From: Cronobacter sakazakii
GTDB lineage: Bacteria > Pseudomonadota > Gammaproteobacteria > Enterobacterales > Enterobacteriaceae
Direction of reading: 5' to 3'
NCBI RefSeq assembly: GCF_000982825.1
Contig: NZ_CP011047.1
Location: forward strand, 4,278,001-4,342,000
DNA: 64,000 bases
Every line of letters starts with the position of its first letter. Position 1 is the first letter of the stretch. The translations under genes and the position numbers were made by a program. The notes beneath the pieces are model-generated. The model was not told where the DNA came from, did no database searches, and saw nothing but the letters and a program-made list of their open reading frames with translations. Below, piece by piece: positions 16,512-25,025 of the stretch.

Positions 16512-17840
16512 GCGTAATAACGTAATCATGTTGCTTATTATCGCGCTGTAGACTTTGCTGCCGAACGGAATCAACAGCAGGTTGATTATCCACGGAAGCT
16601 GACTGATAAGGTTTACAGGGAACCCTAACGGCCCGGAGATAATATCAATGGGCCAGCGCCACCAGACCCGCATCCGCGGCCTTAAACACACCACCAGCAC
16701 CGCCACGATAATGACGACCACATACAGCAGCGGCGTGATTTCATGGTTTTTGTGGTAAAACCCGACGGTATATCGCGCAAGCTCTCCCACCGGAAGGGCA
16801 AGTAACGCGACGGATAACAGCACGTACCCGACACGAATGCCGATCCGCTGACGACTGCCTTCCGGATAGCGGTTCCAGAGATAAGGTATGCCAAACAGGT
16901 AAACCACCACTATCGCGCCGACGATACCGACATCCACCGCCGTCACCTGCGGGTCGATCGCAAGGAAACCCAGCACGCTGCCCCAGAAGAACACAGACAT
17001 GAAGGTATAGAGTGACAGCGCCCAACCAGGCGCAGATAAAAGCTCAACCATGACCGGATTCAGACGCTGCCACATCCCCGGATGCTCGCTGCACATCGCG
17101 CGCGTGCGCTGCCGTGCCTCATCCAGAAAACCGGGCCAGAAACGTCCCCACCATGGCAGTGGCGCCTGCGGTTCGCTGATCAACCGCCAGCGGGCTTTCG
17201 ACAGCCAGTTCGCCTGATGCTGCCCGCGCTCCACCACCATCCGGTAATCTTCTTCTGTCGTGGCGATACGCGCTTCAAGCGCCCAAATCAGCACGTCAGG
17301 CAGCGCCGTGCTGCGGTAGTGATCAAGCTCCCAGCCCATTATCCTGCCCACATGCTCCAGCATGCCGCGCGTCAACCACTGCTCTTGAGAGAGCGCATCG
17401 GCAAGCCGCTCGCTGAAATAACGGCGTGCCGCCAGCGCATCCGGCAGCCCGGTAGCGAGAAACGTCTCTAATTGCCCACAGCCTGCCATCTCGTCAGCCA
17501 CGATTGTGGTGGCGAGCGCCTGCGCTTGTTCGTTAAGCGTTTGTGCATCCCAGTCAGCCAGCGTCACGGTTTCAGCCTGCGGCAGAGGCTCATCCTGCGG
17601 CGTTAACGATGTTTGCGGCGTAAAGCGGTACGTGATGGCGCCTTCATCATCCGCCTCTTCACCCTCTTCTTCGTCGTCATACGCCTGATAACGCTGCGCC
17701 GCCTCGTAGGCTTCACGTAGCTGCTGATATTTTTGCGGATCCTGATCCGGGCGGTGTTGTTTGACGATTTTCGCCCAGGCACGGCGCAGCGCGCCTTTAT
17801 CTTTCGTTGGCTCAAGGCCAAGAAGCGTCCAGGCGTCCAT
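16500..17840 (-). CDS. Membrane J-domain protein, likely HscC co-chaperone (DjlB/DjlC-like)
   Basis: A 446-residue protein with an N-terminal J-domain (about residues 1-55: MDAWTLLGLEPTKDKGALRR, then KQHRPDQDP and REAYEAAQRY). The usual HPD motif is written HRPD, a form I associate with the DjlB/DjlC branch rather than DnaJ. An acidic stretch (DDEEEGEEADDEG) follows, and the C-terminal third has four or five hydrophobic segments, so the protein is anchored in the inner membrane. Its start overlaps the hscC stop in TGATG, implying translational coupling. E. coli HscC is served by two such proteins (DjlB, DjlC) encoded beside it; here one is present. Client proteins are unknown. Confidence 0.85.
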   Translation of the reverse strand: MDAWTLLGLEPTKDKGALRRAWAKIVKQHRPDQDPQKYQQLREAYEAAQRYQAYDDEEEGEEADDEGAITYRFTPQTSLTPQDEPLPQAETVTLADWDAQTLNEQAQALATTIVADEMAGCGQLETFLATGLPDALAARRYFSERLADALSQEQWLTRGMLEHVGRIMGWELDHYRSTALPDVLIWALEARIATTEEDYRMVVERGQHQANWLSKARWRLISEPQAPLPWWGRFWPGFLDEARQRTRAMCSEHPGMWQRLNPVMVELLSAPGWALSLYTFMSVFFWGSVLGFLAIDPQVTAVDVGIVGAIVVVYLFGIPYLWNRYPEGSRQRIGIRVGYVLLSVALLALPVGELARYTVGFYHKNHEITPLLYVVVIIVAVLVVCLRPRMRVWWRWPIDIISGPLGFPVNLISQLPWIINLLLIPFGSKVYSAIISNMITLLRLGL

Positions 17841-19540
17841 CAGCGTAATCCGTCGTCAAACTGCGCGAGGATCTGCTCCAGCGCCTGACGCGCGAGCGCA
17901 ATCTCACGCAGATCCTGGCTCTCAAGCGCCTGCTCTAACTGCGCGCTATAGTGATCGATAAGATGGCGTCTTTCGCCGAGCGATTGTTCATAACGCAGGC
18001 TCGCCTGCGCCAGCAGTTGCCGGTTCTCTGTGCGGTCGCGCGGGTGAATTTTCAGGGCGTCGAGCTGTGCCAGACGCTGTTTGATCTCCTCCGGGCTAAG
18101 GCTGCCGGGGGCGCGCTCAATCACCAGCGACGCCGCGCCCTCCTGGCCGTCCACTTTGCACTCCACTTCCAGAATGCCGTCGAGGGTATAGGTAAAGCGC
18201 ACGTCCATCGTTACCTCGCCCGCCGGGCGCGGGGGAACATCAAGCGTGAATTTATCGAGCAGAATATTTTCCGCGACCCGGCGCGCTTCGCCCTGAAACA
18301 CGGCGATCTCAAGCTGGCGCTGGTTATCGTAAACGGTGGAAATCGAGCGAAACATGCTGACAGGCACAAAGCTGTTGCGCTCAATAATGGGGAGAAAATA
18401 CCCGCTGTCATAGCGATCGCCGTTGCGGCGCGCCGTTTCGATGCCAAGAGAGTATGGCATGACGTCGGTCAGTACGATGTCATCGAGCGCAGCGTCAAGA
18501 CTGGCAAGCCCGGCCTGAATGCCCGCGCCAAGCGCGACCACTTCATCCGGGTTGAGTTCGGCGCGCGGGAAGCGGCCAAACATACGCGCGGCCAGCTGGC
18601 GCACCACCGGCATACGCGTGGCGCCGCCCACCAGAATCACATCATCCAGATCGCCGATATCAAAGCGGGCGTCGCGCAGCGCCTGGATAACCGGCTGTTT
18701 GAGGCGCGCCAGCAGCGGCTGGCAGATCTCCGTTAAAGTCTCGTTGTCGAGTGTCCACGTCATCGCCTCGCCACCGGCGCTGAGCGTGGCGGTCGCCTGC
18801 GCCTGGTGCGTCAGTTGCCGCTTGAGGCTTTCCGCCGCGTCCACCAGTTGCGCCGCTTCCTGCGCGCCGGACGGCTGGTAGTGCGGATAACGCGAGAGCA
18901 TCCACTGGCGGATGATGTCGGTGAAGTCATCGCCGCCAAGCCTGGCGTCGCCGCTACTGGCGCGCACTTCAATCACGCCTTCAAACATATCGACGATGGA
19001 AACGTCAAACGTGCCGCCGCCCAGATCGAAAACCAGAAATTTTTGCTCGCGGTTATCGGCAAGGCCGTAGGCGAGCGAAGCCGCCGTAGGTTCATTCACC
19101 AGCCGCTCAACCGTCAGCCCCGCCAGATGCCCGGCGGCTTTCACCGCTTTACGCTGGATATCGTTAAACCAGGCCGGTACGGTGATCACCGCGCGGGTAA
19201 CAGGAGAGCCAAGCGCCACTTCCGCATCGGCTTTCAGCTTGCGAAGCACTAAGGCAGACAGCTCTTCGGCGCGAAAGCGGTGTTCGCCGAGCGCGAAGAT
19301 TTTATCGGTACCCATGTAGCGCTTGAAACTGGCATGGGTGAGCGCCGGATGGCTCACCAGCCGCGCTTTCGCCGCCTCGCCCACAATCAAATGACCATCG
19401 TCGTCCAGCCCAACCACCGATGGCGTGAGGACGCGCTTCTGGCCATCGGCAATCAGCGTGGCGTGTCCCTCGCTAAACCAGGCCACCGCGCTGTTGGAAG
19501 TGCCAAGGTCAATGCCGACGAGCGGCGTTGCTGTTTCCAT
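17840..19540 (-). CDS. hscC: Hsp70-family chaperone HscC
   Basis: HscC (Hsc62) is a specialised cytosolic Hsp70. The 566-residue product (E. coli about 556) starts METATPLVGIDLGTSNSAVA at an ATG with AAAGGA upstream; the longer frame to 19609 lacks similarity. The ATPase domain shows phosphate-1 GIDLGTSNSAV (about 9-19), phosphate-2 FDLGGGTFDVSIVD (about 190-203) and adenosine motif VILVGGATRMP (about 325-335). The substrate-binding domain follows, and the helical lid is short compared with DnaK, as is typical for HscC. In E. coli hscC lies elsewhere, near 14-15 min. Here it is between ampG and cyoA, with its J-partner directly downstream. Confidence 0.93.
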   Translation of the reverse strand: METATPLVGIDLGTSNSAVAWFSEGHATLIADGQKRVLTPSVVGLDDDGHLIVGEAAKARLVSHPALTHASFKRYMGTDKIFALGEHRFRAEELSALVLRKLKADAEVALGSPVTRAVITVPAWFNDIQRKAVKAAGHLAGLTVERLVNEPTAASLAYGLADNREQKFLVFDLGGGTFDVSIVDMFEGVIEVRASSGDARLGGDDFTDIIRQWMLSRYPHYQPSGAQEAAQLVDAAESLKRQLTHQAQATATLSAGGEAMTWTLDNETLTEICQPLLARLKQPVIQALRDARFDIGDLDDVILVGGATRMPVVRQLAARMFGRFPRAELNPDEVVALGAGIQAGLASLDAALDDIVLTDVMPYSLGIETARRNGDRYDSGYFLPIIERNSFVPVSMFRSISTVYDNQRQLEIAVFQGEARRVAENILLDKFTLDVPPRPAGEVTMDVRFTYTLDGILEVECKVDGQEGAASLVIERAPGSLSPEEIKQRLAQLDALKIHPRDRTENRQLLAQASLRYEQSLGERRHLIDHYSAQLEQALESQDLREIALARQALEQILAQFDDGLR

Positions 19541-20060
19541 GTGTATCAATCCTTTACCCTGAATATTTGTTGTTTTTTTGTTGCTTTTATCGCCAGAAAA
19601 AAAGCACAACGAAGAAAGAGTTCCAATTTACTGGTCAATAAAATAGCATCTGATTTGCTTAGATATATTTATCGAAATTTGGTAGCAGAGACTTTAAATA
19701 ATTTCGTTTATCATTCTGTGCGACATTATTTTTAACGATTCAGCACCGGGAATAATTATTTCCGCCGCGTTATTGTTTCCCATTTGAAACCGCCTTGTTA
19801 ATTTATTGTATGTTATTTTCTCCCCGATATACTCAATTCCCGTCTTGACCTTACTTTACATAGGATTTTGTTATAACCCTTGCCATGTGGCTGTCATGGC
19901 TTACATTTTACATTTTGTTGCATTAGCTGTGACGGTAGCGACAGAACCCGGTTACACCCCACAGACACTGCGCCATTCGTGTTTACAGTAATGTAACCTT
20001 CCCGTAAAATGCCCGGCACACTTTAACCGCCACCAGATCCCCCTGAATTGAGGTCGTTAA
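19541..20060. other. AT-rich divergent interval between hscC and cyoA
   Basis: This 520-bp region is clearly richer in A and T than the flanking genes, especially 19590-19830. It must contain the hscC promoter (minus) and the cyo operon promoter (plus). TTGACC at 19845 is the best -35-like element for cyo, but no -10 at a good distance is obvious. GGAATAATTATTTCC near 19749 is a near-palindrome. The 61-residue frame at 19806-19991 has no ribosome-binding site and I do not regard it as a gene. In E. coli the cyo promoter is controlled by ArcA and FNR. Confidence 0.5.
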
Positions 20061-21008
20061 ATGAGACTCAGGAAATACAATAAAAGTTTGGGACTGCTGT
20101 CATTATTCGCAGGCACTGTTTTACTCAGTGGCTGCGATGCTGCGCTTCTCAACCCCAAAGGACAGATTGGACTGGAGCAACGTTCATTGATACTGACCGC
20201 CCTCGGGCTGATGTTGATTGTCGTGATTCCAGCCATCTTGATGGCTATTGGCTTCGCCTGGAAATATCGGGCAACCAATAAGGACGCAAAATACAGCCCC
20301 AACTGGTCACACTCCAACAAAGTTGAAGCTGTTGTCTGGACCATCCCGATCCTTATCATCATTTTCCTTGCAGTACTGACATGGAAAACCACGCACTCGC
20401 TCGAACCCAGCCGTCCGCTGGATCACGATGCGAAGCCGGTGACCATCGAAGTTATCGCAATGGACTGGAAGTGGTTCTTCATTTATCCGGAGCAGGGTAT
20501 CGCAACGGTCAATGAAATCGCGTTCCCGGCGAACACGCCTGTGGAATTCAAAATCACCTCCAACTCGGTGATGAACTCCTTCTTTATTCCGCGCCTGGGT
20601 AGCCAGATCTACGCAATGGCAGGTATGCAGACCAAACTGCACCTGATTGCGAACGAAGCCGGCACCTACGACGGTATTTCTGCTAACTACAGTGGTGCAG
20701 GTTTCTCCGGCATGAAGTTCAAGGCAATCGCCACGCCGGATAACGAGACCTTCAACCAGTGGGTGGCCAAAGCGAAGCAGTCTGGCAAAACCATTAACGA
20801 TATGGCGACCTACGACAAGCTGGCGGCCCCGAGCGAATACAACAAAGTCGAATACTTCTCCAGCGTAAAACCGGATTTGTTTAAAGATGTCATTAACAAA
20901 TTCATGGGACCTGGGAAGAGCATGGATATGACTCAGTCTGAAGGGGAGCATAACGCCCACGAAGGCATGGAAGGCATGGACATGAATCACGCGGAAACCT
21001 CTCACTAA
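20061..21008 (+). CDS. cyoA: Cytochrome bo3 ubiquinol oxidase subunit II
   Basis: CyoA is subunit II of the proton-pumping quinol oxidase of the inner membrane. The 315-residue product equals E. coli. It is a lipoprotein precursor with a signal ending LLSGCDAALL (lipobox Cys25), then two transmembrane segments (about 45-65 and 90-110) and a periplasmic cupredoxin-like domain. As expected for a quinol oxidase, the CuA-binding cysteines of cytochrome c oxidases are absent. A His/Met/Glu-rich tail (EGEHNAHEGMEGMDMNH) ends the protein. TTGAGG precedes the ATG. It is the first gene of cyoABCDE. Confidence 0.98.
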   Translation: MRLRKYNKSLGLLSLFAGTVLLSGCDAALLNPKGQIGLEQRSLILTALGLMLIVVIPAILMAIGFAWKYRATNKDAKYSPNWSHSNKVEAVVWTIPILIIIFLAVLTWKTTHSLEPSRPLDHDAKPVTIEVIAMDWKWFFIYPEQGIATVNEIAFPANTPVEFKITSNSVMNSFFIPRLGSQIYAMAGMQTKLHLIANEAGTYDGISANYSGAGFSGMKFKAIATPDNETFNQWVAKAKQSGKTINDMATYDKLAAPSEYNKVEYFSSVKPDLFKDVINKFMGPGKSMDMTQSEGEHNAHEGMEGMDMNHAETSH

Positions 21009-21027
21009 GGGGCCGAGGAATAATACG

Positions 21028-23019
21028 ATGTTCGGAAAACTTACACTGGATGCAATCCCGTACCATGAGCCAATTATCATGGTTACGGTGGCTGCCATTA
21101 TCGTCGGGGGTCTGGCGCTAGTTGCAGCTATCACTTACTTCGGTAAGTGGTCTTATCTGTGGAACGAGTGGCTCACGTCTGTGGACCACAAACGTCTGGG
21201 GGTAATGTATATCCTCGTGGCTATCGTGATGCTGGTTCGCGGCTTCGCGGACGCCATCATGATGCGTACCCAGCAATTGCTGGCGGCCTCCGGCGAAGCC
21301 GGGTTCCTGCCGCCGCATCACTACGATCAGATCTTTACCGCCCACGGCGTTATCATGATCTTCTTCGTGGCGATGCCGTTCGTTATCGGTCTGATGAACC
21401 TGGTGGTTCCGCTGCAGATCGGCGCGCGCGACGTGGCATTCCCCTTCCTGAACAACCTGAGCTTCTGGTTCACCGTTGTCGGGGTAATCCTTGTGAACGT
21501 CTCTCTGGGCGTGGGCGAATTTGCTCAGACCGGTTGGGTGGCTTATCCGCCGCTCTCAGGTATTGAGTACAGTCCGGGCGTTGGGGTGGACTACTGGATC
21601 TGGAGTCTCCAGCTCTCCGGTATTGGTACGACACTGACCGGTATCAACTTCTTCGTGACCATTCTGAAGATGCGTGCGCCGGGCATGACCATGTTCAAAA
21701 TGCCGGTATTCACCTGGGCGTCGCTGTGTACTAACGTCCTGATTATCGTCTCCTTCCCGATCCTGACCGTCACTATCGCGTTGCTGACCCTGGACCGCTA
21801 TCTGGGCACCCATTTCTTTACCAACGATATGGGTGGCAACATGATGATGTACGTGAACCTGATCTGGGCCTGGGGCCATCCGGAAGTGTACATCCTGGTT
21901 CTGCCGGTGTTTGGTGTGTTCTCTGAAATCACCTCCACCTTCTCGAAGAAACGTCTGTTTGGTTACACCTCCCTCGTTTGGGCGACCATCGCGATTACCG
22001 TGCTGTCGTTCATCGTGTGGCTGCACCACTTCTTCACCATGGGTAGTGGCGCGAACGTTAACGCCTTCTTTGGTATCACCACGATGATTATCGCCATCCC
22101 GACCGGGGTGAAGATCTTCAACTGGCTGTTTACCATGTATCAGGGCCGCATTCAGTTCCACTCCTCTATGCTGTGGACCATCGGCTTCATCATCACCTTC
22201 TCCATCGGTGGTATGACCGGCGTTCTGCTGGCGGTACCGGGCGCAGACTTCGTACTGCACAACAGCCTGTTCCTGATTGCGCATTTCCATAACGTCATCA
22301 TCGGCGGCGTGGTATTTGGTTGCTTCGCAGGTATGAGCTACTGGTGGCCGAAAGCCTTTGGCTACAAGATGAACGAAACCTGGGGCATCCGTGCGTTCTG
22401 GTTCTGGATCATCGGCTTCTTCGTAACCTTTATGCCGCTGTACGCCATGGGCTTCATGGGTATGACGCGTCGTGTGAGCCAGAACATCGACCCGATGTTC
22501 CAGCCGCTGATGATTGTCGCAGAAATCGGTGCGCTGCTGATCGCGTGCGGTATCCTGTGCATCATCCTGCAGATCTACGTAAGTATCCGTGACCGTCACC
22601 TGAACCGTGACCTGACTGGCGACCCGTGGGGCGGCCGTACGCTGGAGTGGGCAACCTCTTCTCCGCCGCCGTTCTATAACTTCGCAGTAGTGCCTGAAAT
22701 CCACGAGCGCGACGCGTTCTGGGAAATGAAAGACAAAGGTGAAGCTTACAAGCAGCCGGCGCACTATGAAGAAATTCATATGCCGAAGAACAGCGCAGCA
22801 GGCATTTTCATTGGCGCGTTCAGCACCATCTTTGGCTTCGCGATGATCTGGCACATCTGGTGGCTGGCTATCGTGGGCTTCGCGGGTATCGTTATTACCT
22901 GGATTGCGAAGAGCTTCGATGAAGACGTGGATTACTACGTACCGGTAGCCACCGTTGAGAAACTGGAAAACCAGCACTTCGAAGAAATCACCAAAGCAGG
23001 GCTGAAAAATGTCAACTGA
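21028..23019 (+). CDS. cyoB: Cytochrome bo3 ubiquinol oxidase subunit I
   Basis: CyoB holds haem b, haem o3 and CuB and carries out oxygen reduction and proton pumping. The product is 663 residues, as in E. coli, with about 15 transmembrane segments. Ligand motifs are visible: WAWGHPEVYILVLP (the CuB His with cross-linked Tyr), VWLHHFFTMG (two further CuB His) and IAHFHNVIIGG (haem o3 and haem b His). Its 3' end overlaps cyoC by 11 bp. Confidence 0.98.
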   Translation: MFGKLTLDAIPYHEPIIMVTVAAIIVGGLALVAAITYFGKWSYLWNEWLTSVDHKRLGVMYILVAIVMLVRGFADAIMMRTQQLLAASGEAGFLPPHHYDQIFTAHGVIMIFFVAMPFVIGLMNLVVPLQIGARDVAFPFLNNLSFWFTVVGVILVNVSLGVGEFAQTGWVAYPPLSGIEYSPGVGVDYWIWSLQLSGIGTTLTGINFFVTILKMRAPGMTMFKMPVFTWASLCTNVLIIVSFPILTVTIALLTLDRYLGTHFFTNDMGGNMMMYVNLIWAWGHPEVYILVLPVFGVFSEITSTFSKKRLFGYTSLVWATIAITVLSFIVWLHHFFTMGSGANVNAFFGITTMIIAIPTGVKIFNWLFTMYQGRIQFHSSMLWTIGFIITFSIGGMTGVLLAVPGADFVLHNSLFLIAHFHNVIIGGVVFGCFAGMSYWWPKAFGYKMNETWGIRAFWFWIIGFFVTFMPLYAMGFMGMTRRVSQNIDPMFQPLMIVAEIGALLIACGILCIILQIYVSIRDRHLNRDLTGDPWGGRTLEWATSSPPPFYNFAVVPEIHERDAFWEMKDKGEAYKQPAHYEEIHMPKNSAAGIFIGAFSTIFGFAMIWHIWWLAIVGFAGIVITWIAKSFDEDVDYYVPVATVEKLENQHFEEITKAGLKNVN

Positions 23020-23626
23020 GAGCATTAATCACGAACTTGCCCATGGCAGCCATGAGCATGGGCACCACGATGCAGGAGCCAATAAGGTCTTTGGCTTCTG
23101 GATCTACCTGATGAGCGACTGCATTCTCTTTGCATGTCTGTTTGCCACCTATGCCGTTCTCGTGAACGGCACGGCGGGGGGCCCGACCGGGAAAGACATT
23201 TTCGAACTGCCGTTTGTGCTGGTTGAAACTTTCCTGCTGTTGTTCTCCTCCATCACGTATGGCATGGCGATGATCGCCATGAACAACAACAAACAGAGCC
23301 AGGTGATGTCCTGGCTCGCCCTGACCTTCCTGTTTGGCGCAGGGTTCGTGGCGATGGAAATCTATGAATTCCATCATCTGATCGCCGAAGGCTTCGGCCC
23401 GGATAAGAGCGGCTTCCTGTCCGCGTTCTTTACCCTGGTCGGCACCCACGGTATCCACGTGACCTCTGGCCTTATCTGGATGGTGGTGATGATGATTCAC
23501 GTCTCCCGCCGCGGTCTGACCCACAATAACCGCGCGCGTCTGATGTGCCTGAGCATGTTCTGGCACTTCCTGGATGTCGTGTGGATCTGTGTGTTCTCTG
23601 TAGTCTATCTGATGGGGGCGATGTAA
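23009..23626 (+). CDS. cyoC: Cytochrome bo3 ubiquinol oxidase subunit III
   Basis: CyoC is the five-helix subunit III of the oxidase, needed for assembly and stability. The 205-residue product (E. coli 204) has an N-terminal His-rich segment (HELAHGSHEHGHHDAG) before the first membrane helix. It contains the family segment GTHGIHVTSGLIWM. Start and stop overlap both neighbours (11 bp with cyoB, 1 bp with cyoD in TAATG), consistent with coupled translation. Confidence 0.97.
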   Translation: MSTESINHELAHGSHEHGHHDAGANKVFGFWIYLMSDCILFACLFATYAVLVNGTAGGPTGKDIFELPFVLVETFLLLFSSITYGMAMIAMNNNKQSQVMSWLALTFLFGAGFVAMEIYEFHHLIAEGFGPDKSGFLSAFFTLVGTHGIHVTSGLIWMVVMMIHVSRRGLTHNNRARLMCLSMFWHFLDVVWICVFSVVYLMGAM

Positions 23627-23955
23627 TGAGTCATTCAACCGATCACAACGGCGCCCACCACGGTGGCGTCAAGACGTACCTGATTGGGTTTATCCTGTCG
23701 GTCATTTTGACAGTAATCCCGTTCTGGATGGTCATGAACGGCTCCGCGTCTCACGGCACCCTGCTGGGTGTGGTCGTGGCAACCGCAGTCGTACAGATTC
23801 TGGTTCACCTGGTGTGCTTCCTGCACATGAACGCCTCCTCTGAGGAGCGCTGGAACCTGGTAGCCTTTGTCTTTACGTTGCTGATTATCGCGATAGTAGT
23901 GGTAGGCTCTATCTGGATTATGTGGAACCTGAATTACAACATGATGGTTCACTAA
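23626..23955 (+). CDS. cyoD: Cytochrome bo3 ubiquinol oxidase subunit IV
   Basis: CyoD is the small three-helix subunit IV that helps CuB incorporation. The start at 23626 (MSHSTDHNGAHHGG) gives 109 residues, as in E. coli. The longer frame from 23545 reads through cyoC in another frame and is not used. Hydrophobic segments lie at about 18-38, 45-65 and 78-100. It shares one base with the cyoC stop and is followed 11 bp later by cyoE. Confidence 0.97.
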   Translation: MSHSTDHNGAHHGGVKTYLIGFILSVILTVIPFWMVMNGSASHGTLLGVVVATAVVQILVHLVCFLHMNASSEERWNLVAFVFTLLIIAIVVVGSIWIMWNLNYNMMVH

Positions 23956-23966
23956 GAGCGGCGAGT

Positions 23967-24854
23967 ATGATTAAGCAATACCTGCAAGTAACGAAACCAG
24001 GCATCATCTTCGGCAACCTGATATCGGTTATCGGGGGATTCCTGCTGGCTTCCAAAGGCAGCATCGACTATCCCCTGTTCCTTTTCACCCTCGTGGGGGT
24101 GTCGCTGGTCGTGGCGTCCGGTTGTGTGTTCAACAACTACATCGACCGTGATATTGACCGCAAAATGGAGCGCACGAAAAACCGTGTGCTGGTGAAGGGA
24201 CTGATTTCGCCGAAAATGTCGCTGGTGTACGCCACCTTGCTGGGTATTGCTGGCTTTATGCTGCTCTGGTTCGGCGCGAACCCGCTGGCGATGTGGCTGG
24301 CGGTCATGGGCTTTGTGGTGTACGTAGGGGTTTATAGCCTGTACATGAAACGCCACTCGGTCTATGGCACGCTGATCGGCTCGCTGTCGGGCGCCGCGCC
24401 GCCGGTTATCGGTTACTGCGCGGTGACCAACGAGTTCGATACCGGCGCGTTGATCCTGCTTGCGATTTTCAGCCTGTGGCAGATGCCGCACTCCTATGCG
24501 ATTGCTATCTTCCGCTTCAAGGATTATCAGGCCGCCAATATTCCGGTGCTGCCGGTGGTAAAAGGGATCTCTGTGGCGAAAAACCACATCACCCTTTATA
24601 TCATTGCCTTCGCCGTGGCGACCCTGATGCTCTCGCTGGGCGGTTATGCCGGGTATAAATACCTGGTGGTGGCGGCAGCGGTCAGCGTCTGGTGGCTTGG
24701 CATGGCCCTGCGTGGCTACAAGGCTGAAAACGACAAAGTCTGGGCGCGTAAGCTGTTTGTGTTCTCGATTGTCGCCATCACCTCGCTGAGCGTGATGATG
24801 TCCGTCGATTTCATGGTGCCGGATTCACATAATCTGCTGACTTACGTCTGGTAA
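23967..24854 (+). CDS. cyoE: Protohaem IX farnesyltransferase (haem O synthase)
   Basis: CyoE adds a farnesyl group to protohaem to make haem O for subunit I. The 295-residue polytopic protein belongs to the UbiA prenyltransferase superfamily. It carries the aspartate-rich motif NNYIDRDIDRKMERTKNR (about residues 59-76) and a second conserved segment FSLWQMPHSYAIAIFR. The start at 23967 (MIKQYLQVTKPGIIFGNL) follows a GGCGAG ribosome-binding site; the frame upstream is cyoD sequence. It is the last gene of the operon and is followed by a strong terminator. Confidence 0.97.
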   Translation: MIKQYLQVTKPGIIFGNLISVIGGFLLASKGSIDYPLFLFTLVGVSLVVASGCVFNNYIDRDIDRKMERTKNRVLVKGLISPKMSLVYATLLGIAGFMLLWFGANPLAMWLAVMGFVVYVGVYSLYMKRHSVYGTLIGSLSGAAPPVIGYCAVTNEFDTGALILLAIFSLWQMPHSYAIAIFRFKDYQAANIPVLPVVKGISVAKNHITLYIIAFAVATLMLSLGGYAGYKYLVVAAAVSVWWLGMALRGYKAENDKVWARKLFVFSIVAITSLSVMMSVDFMVPDSHNLLTYVW

Positions 24855-24868
24855 GTCATCGATACGAA

Positions 24869-24890
24869 AAAGGGTGCTGCGGCACCCTTT
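24869..24890 (+). terminator. Terminator of the cyo operon
   Basis: AAAGGGTGC and GCACCCTTT form a 9-bp stem with a TGCG loop, followed by TTTATTG. It is the only strong terminator after cyoE. Confidence 0.9.
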
Positions 24891-25025
24891 TTTATTGCTG
24901 CAATCTGGCGCTCGTTTTATTGGCAGCATTAATAGTTAACCCTTGAAATATTTTCTAAATAACCCGGCATTTACCCTCCCCTGCCCTCGCACTACACTAA
25001 GACCTGCTTTTTATCTGAGGTGGTA

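Noticed and set aside
19806..19991. 61-residue frame in the hscC-cyoA interval
   Set aside because: No ribosome-binding site, and it lies where the cyo promoter is expected. I see no homology.
21556..23025. 489-residue open frame antisense to cyoB
   Set aside because: It is a shadow of the strongly conserved cyoB frame. Its His/Asp/Arg-rich composition without any recognisable domain is typical of antisense reading in GC-rich DNA.
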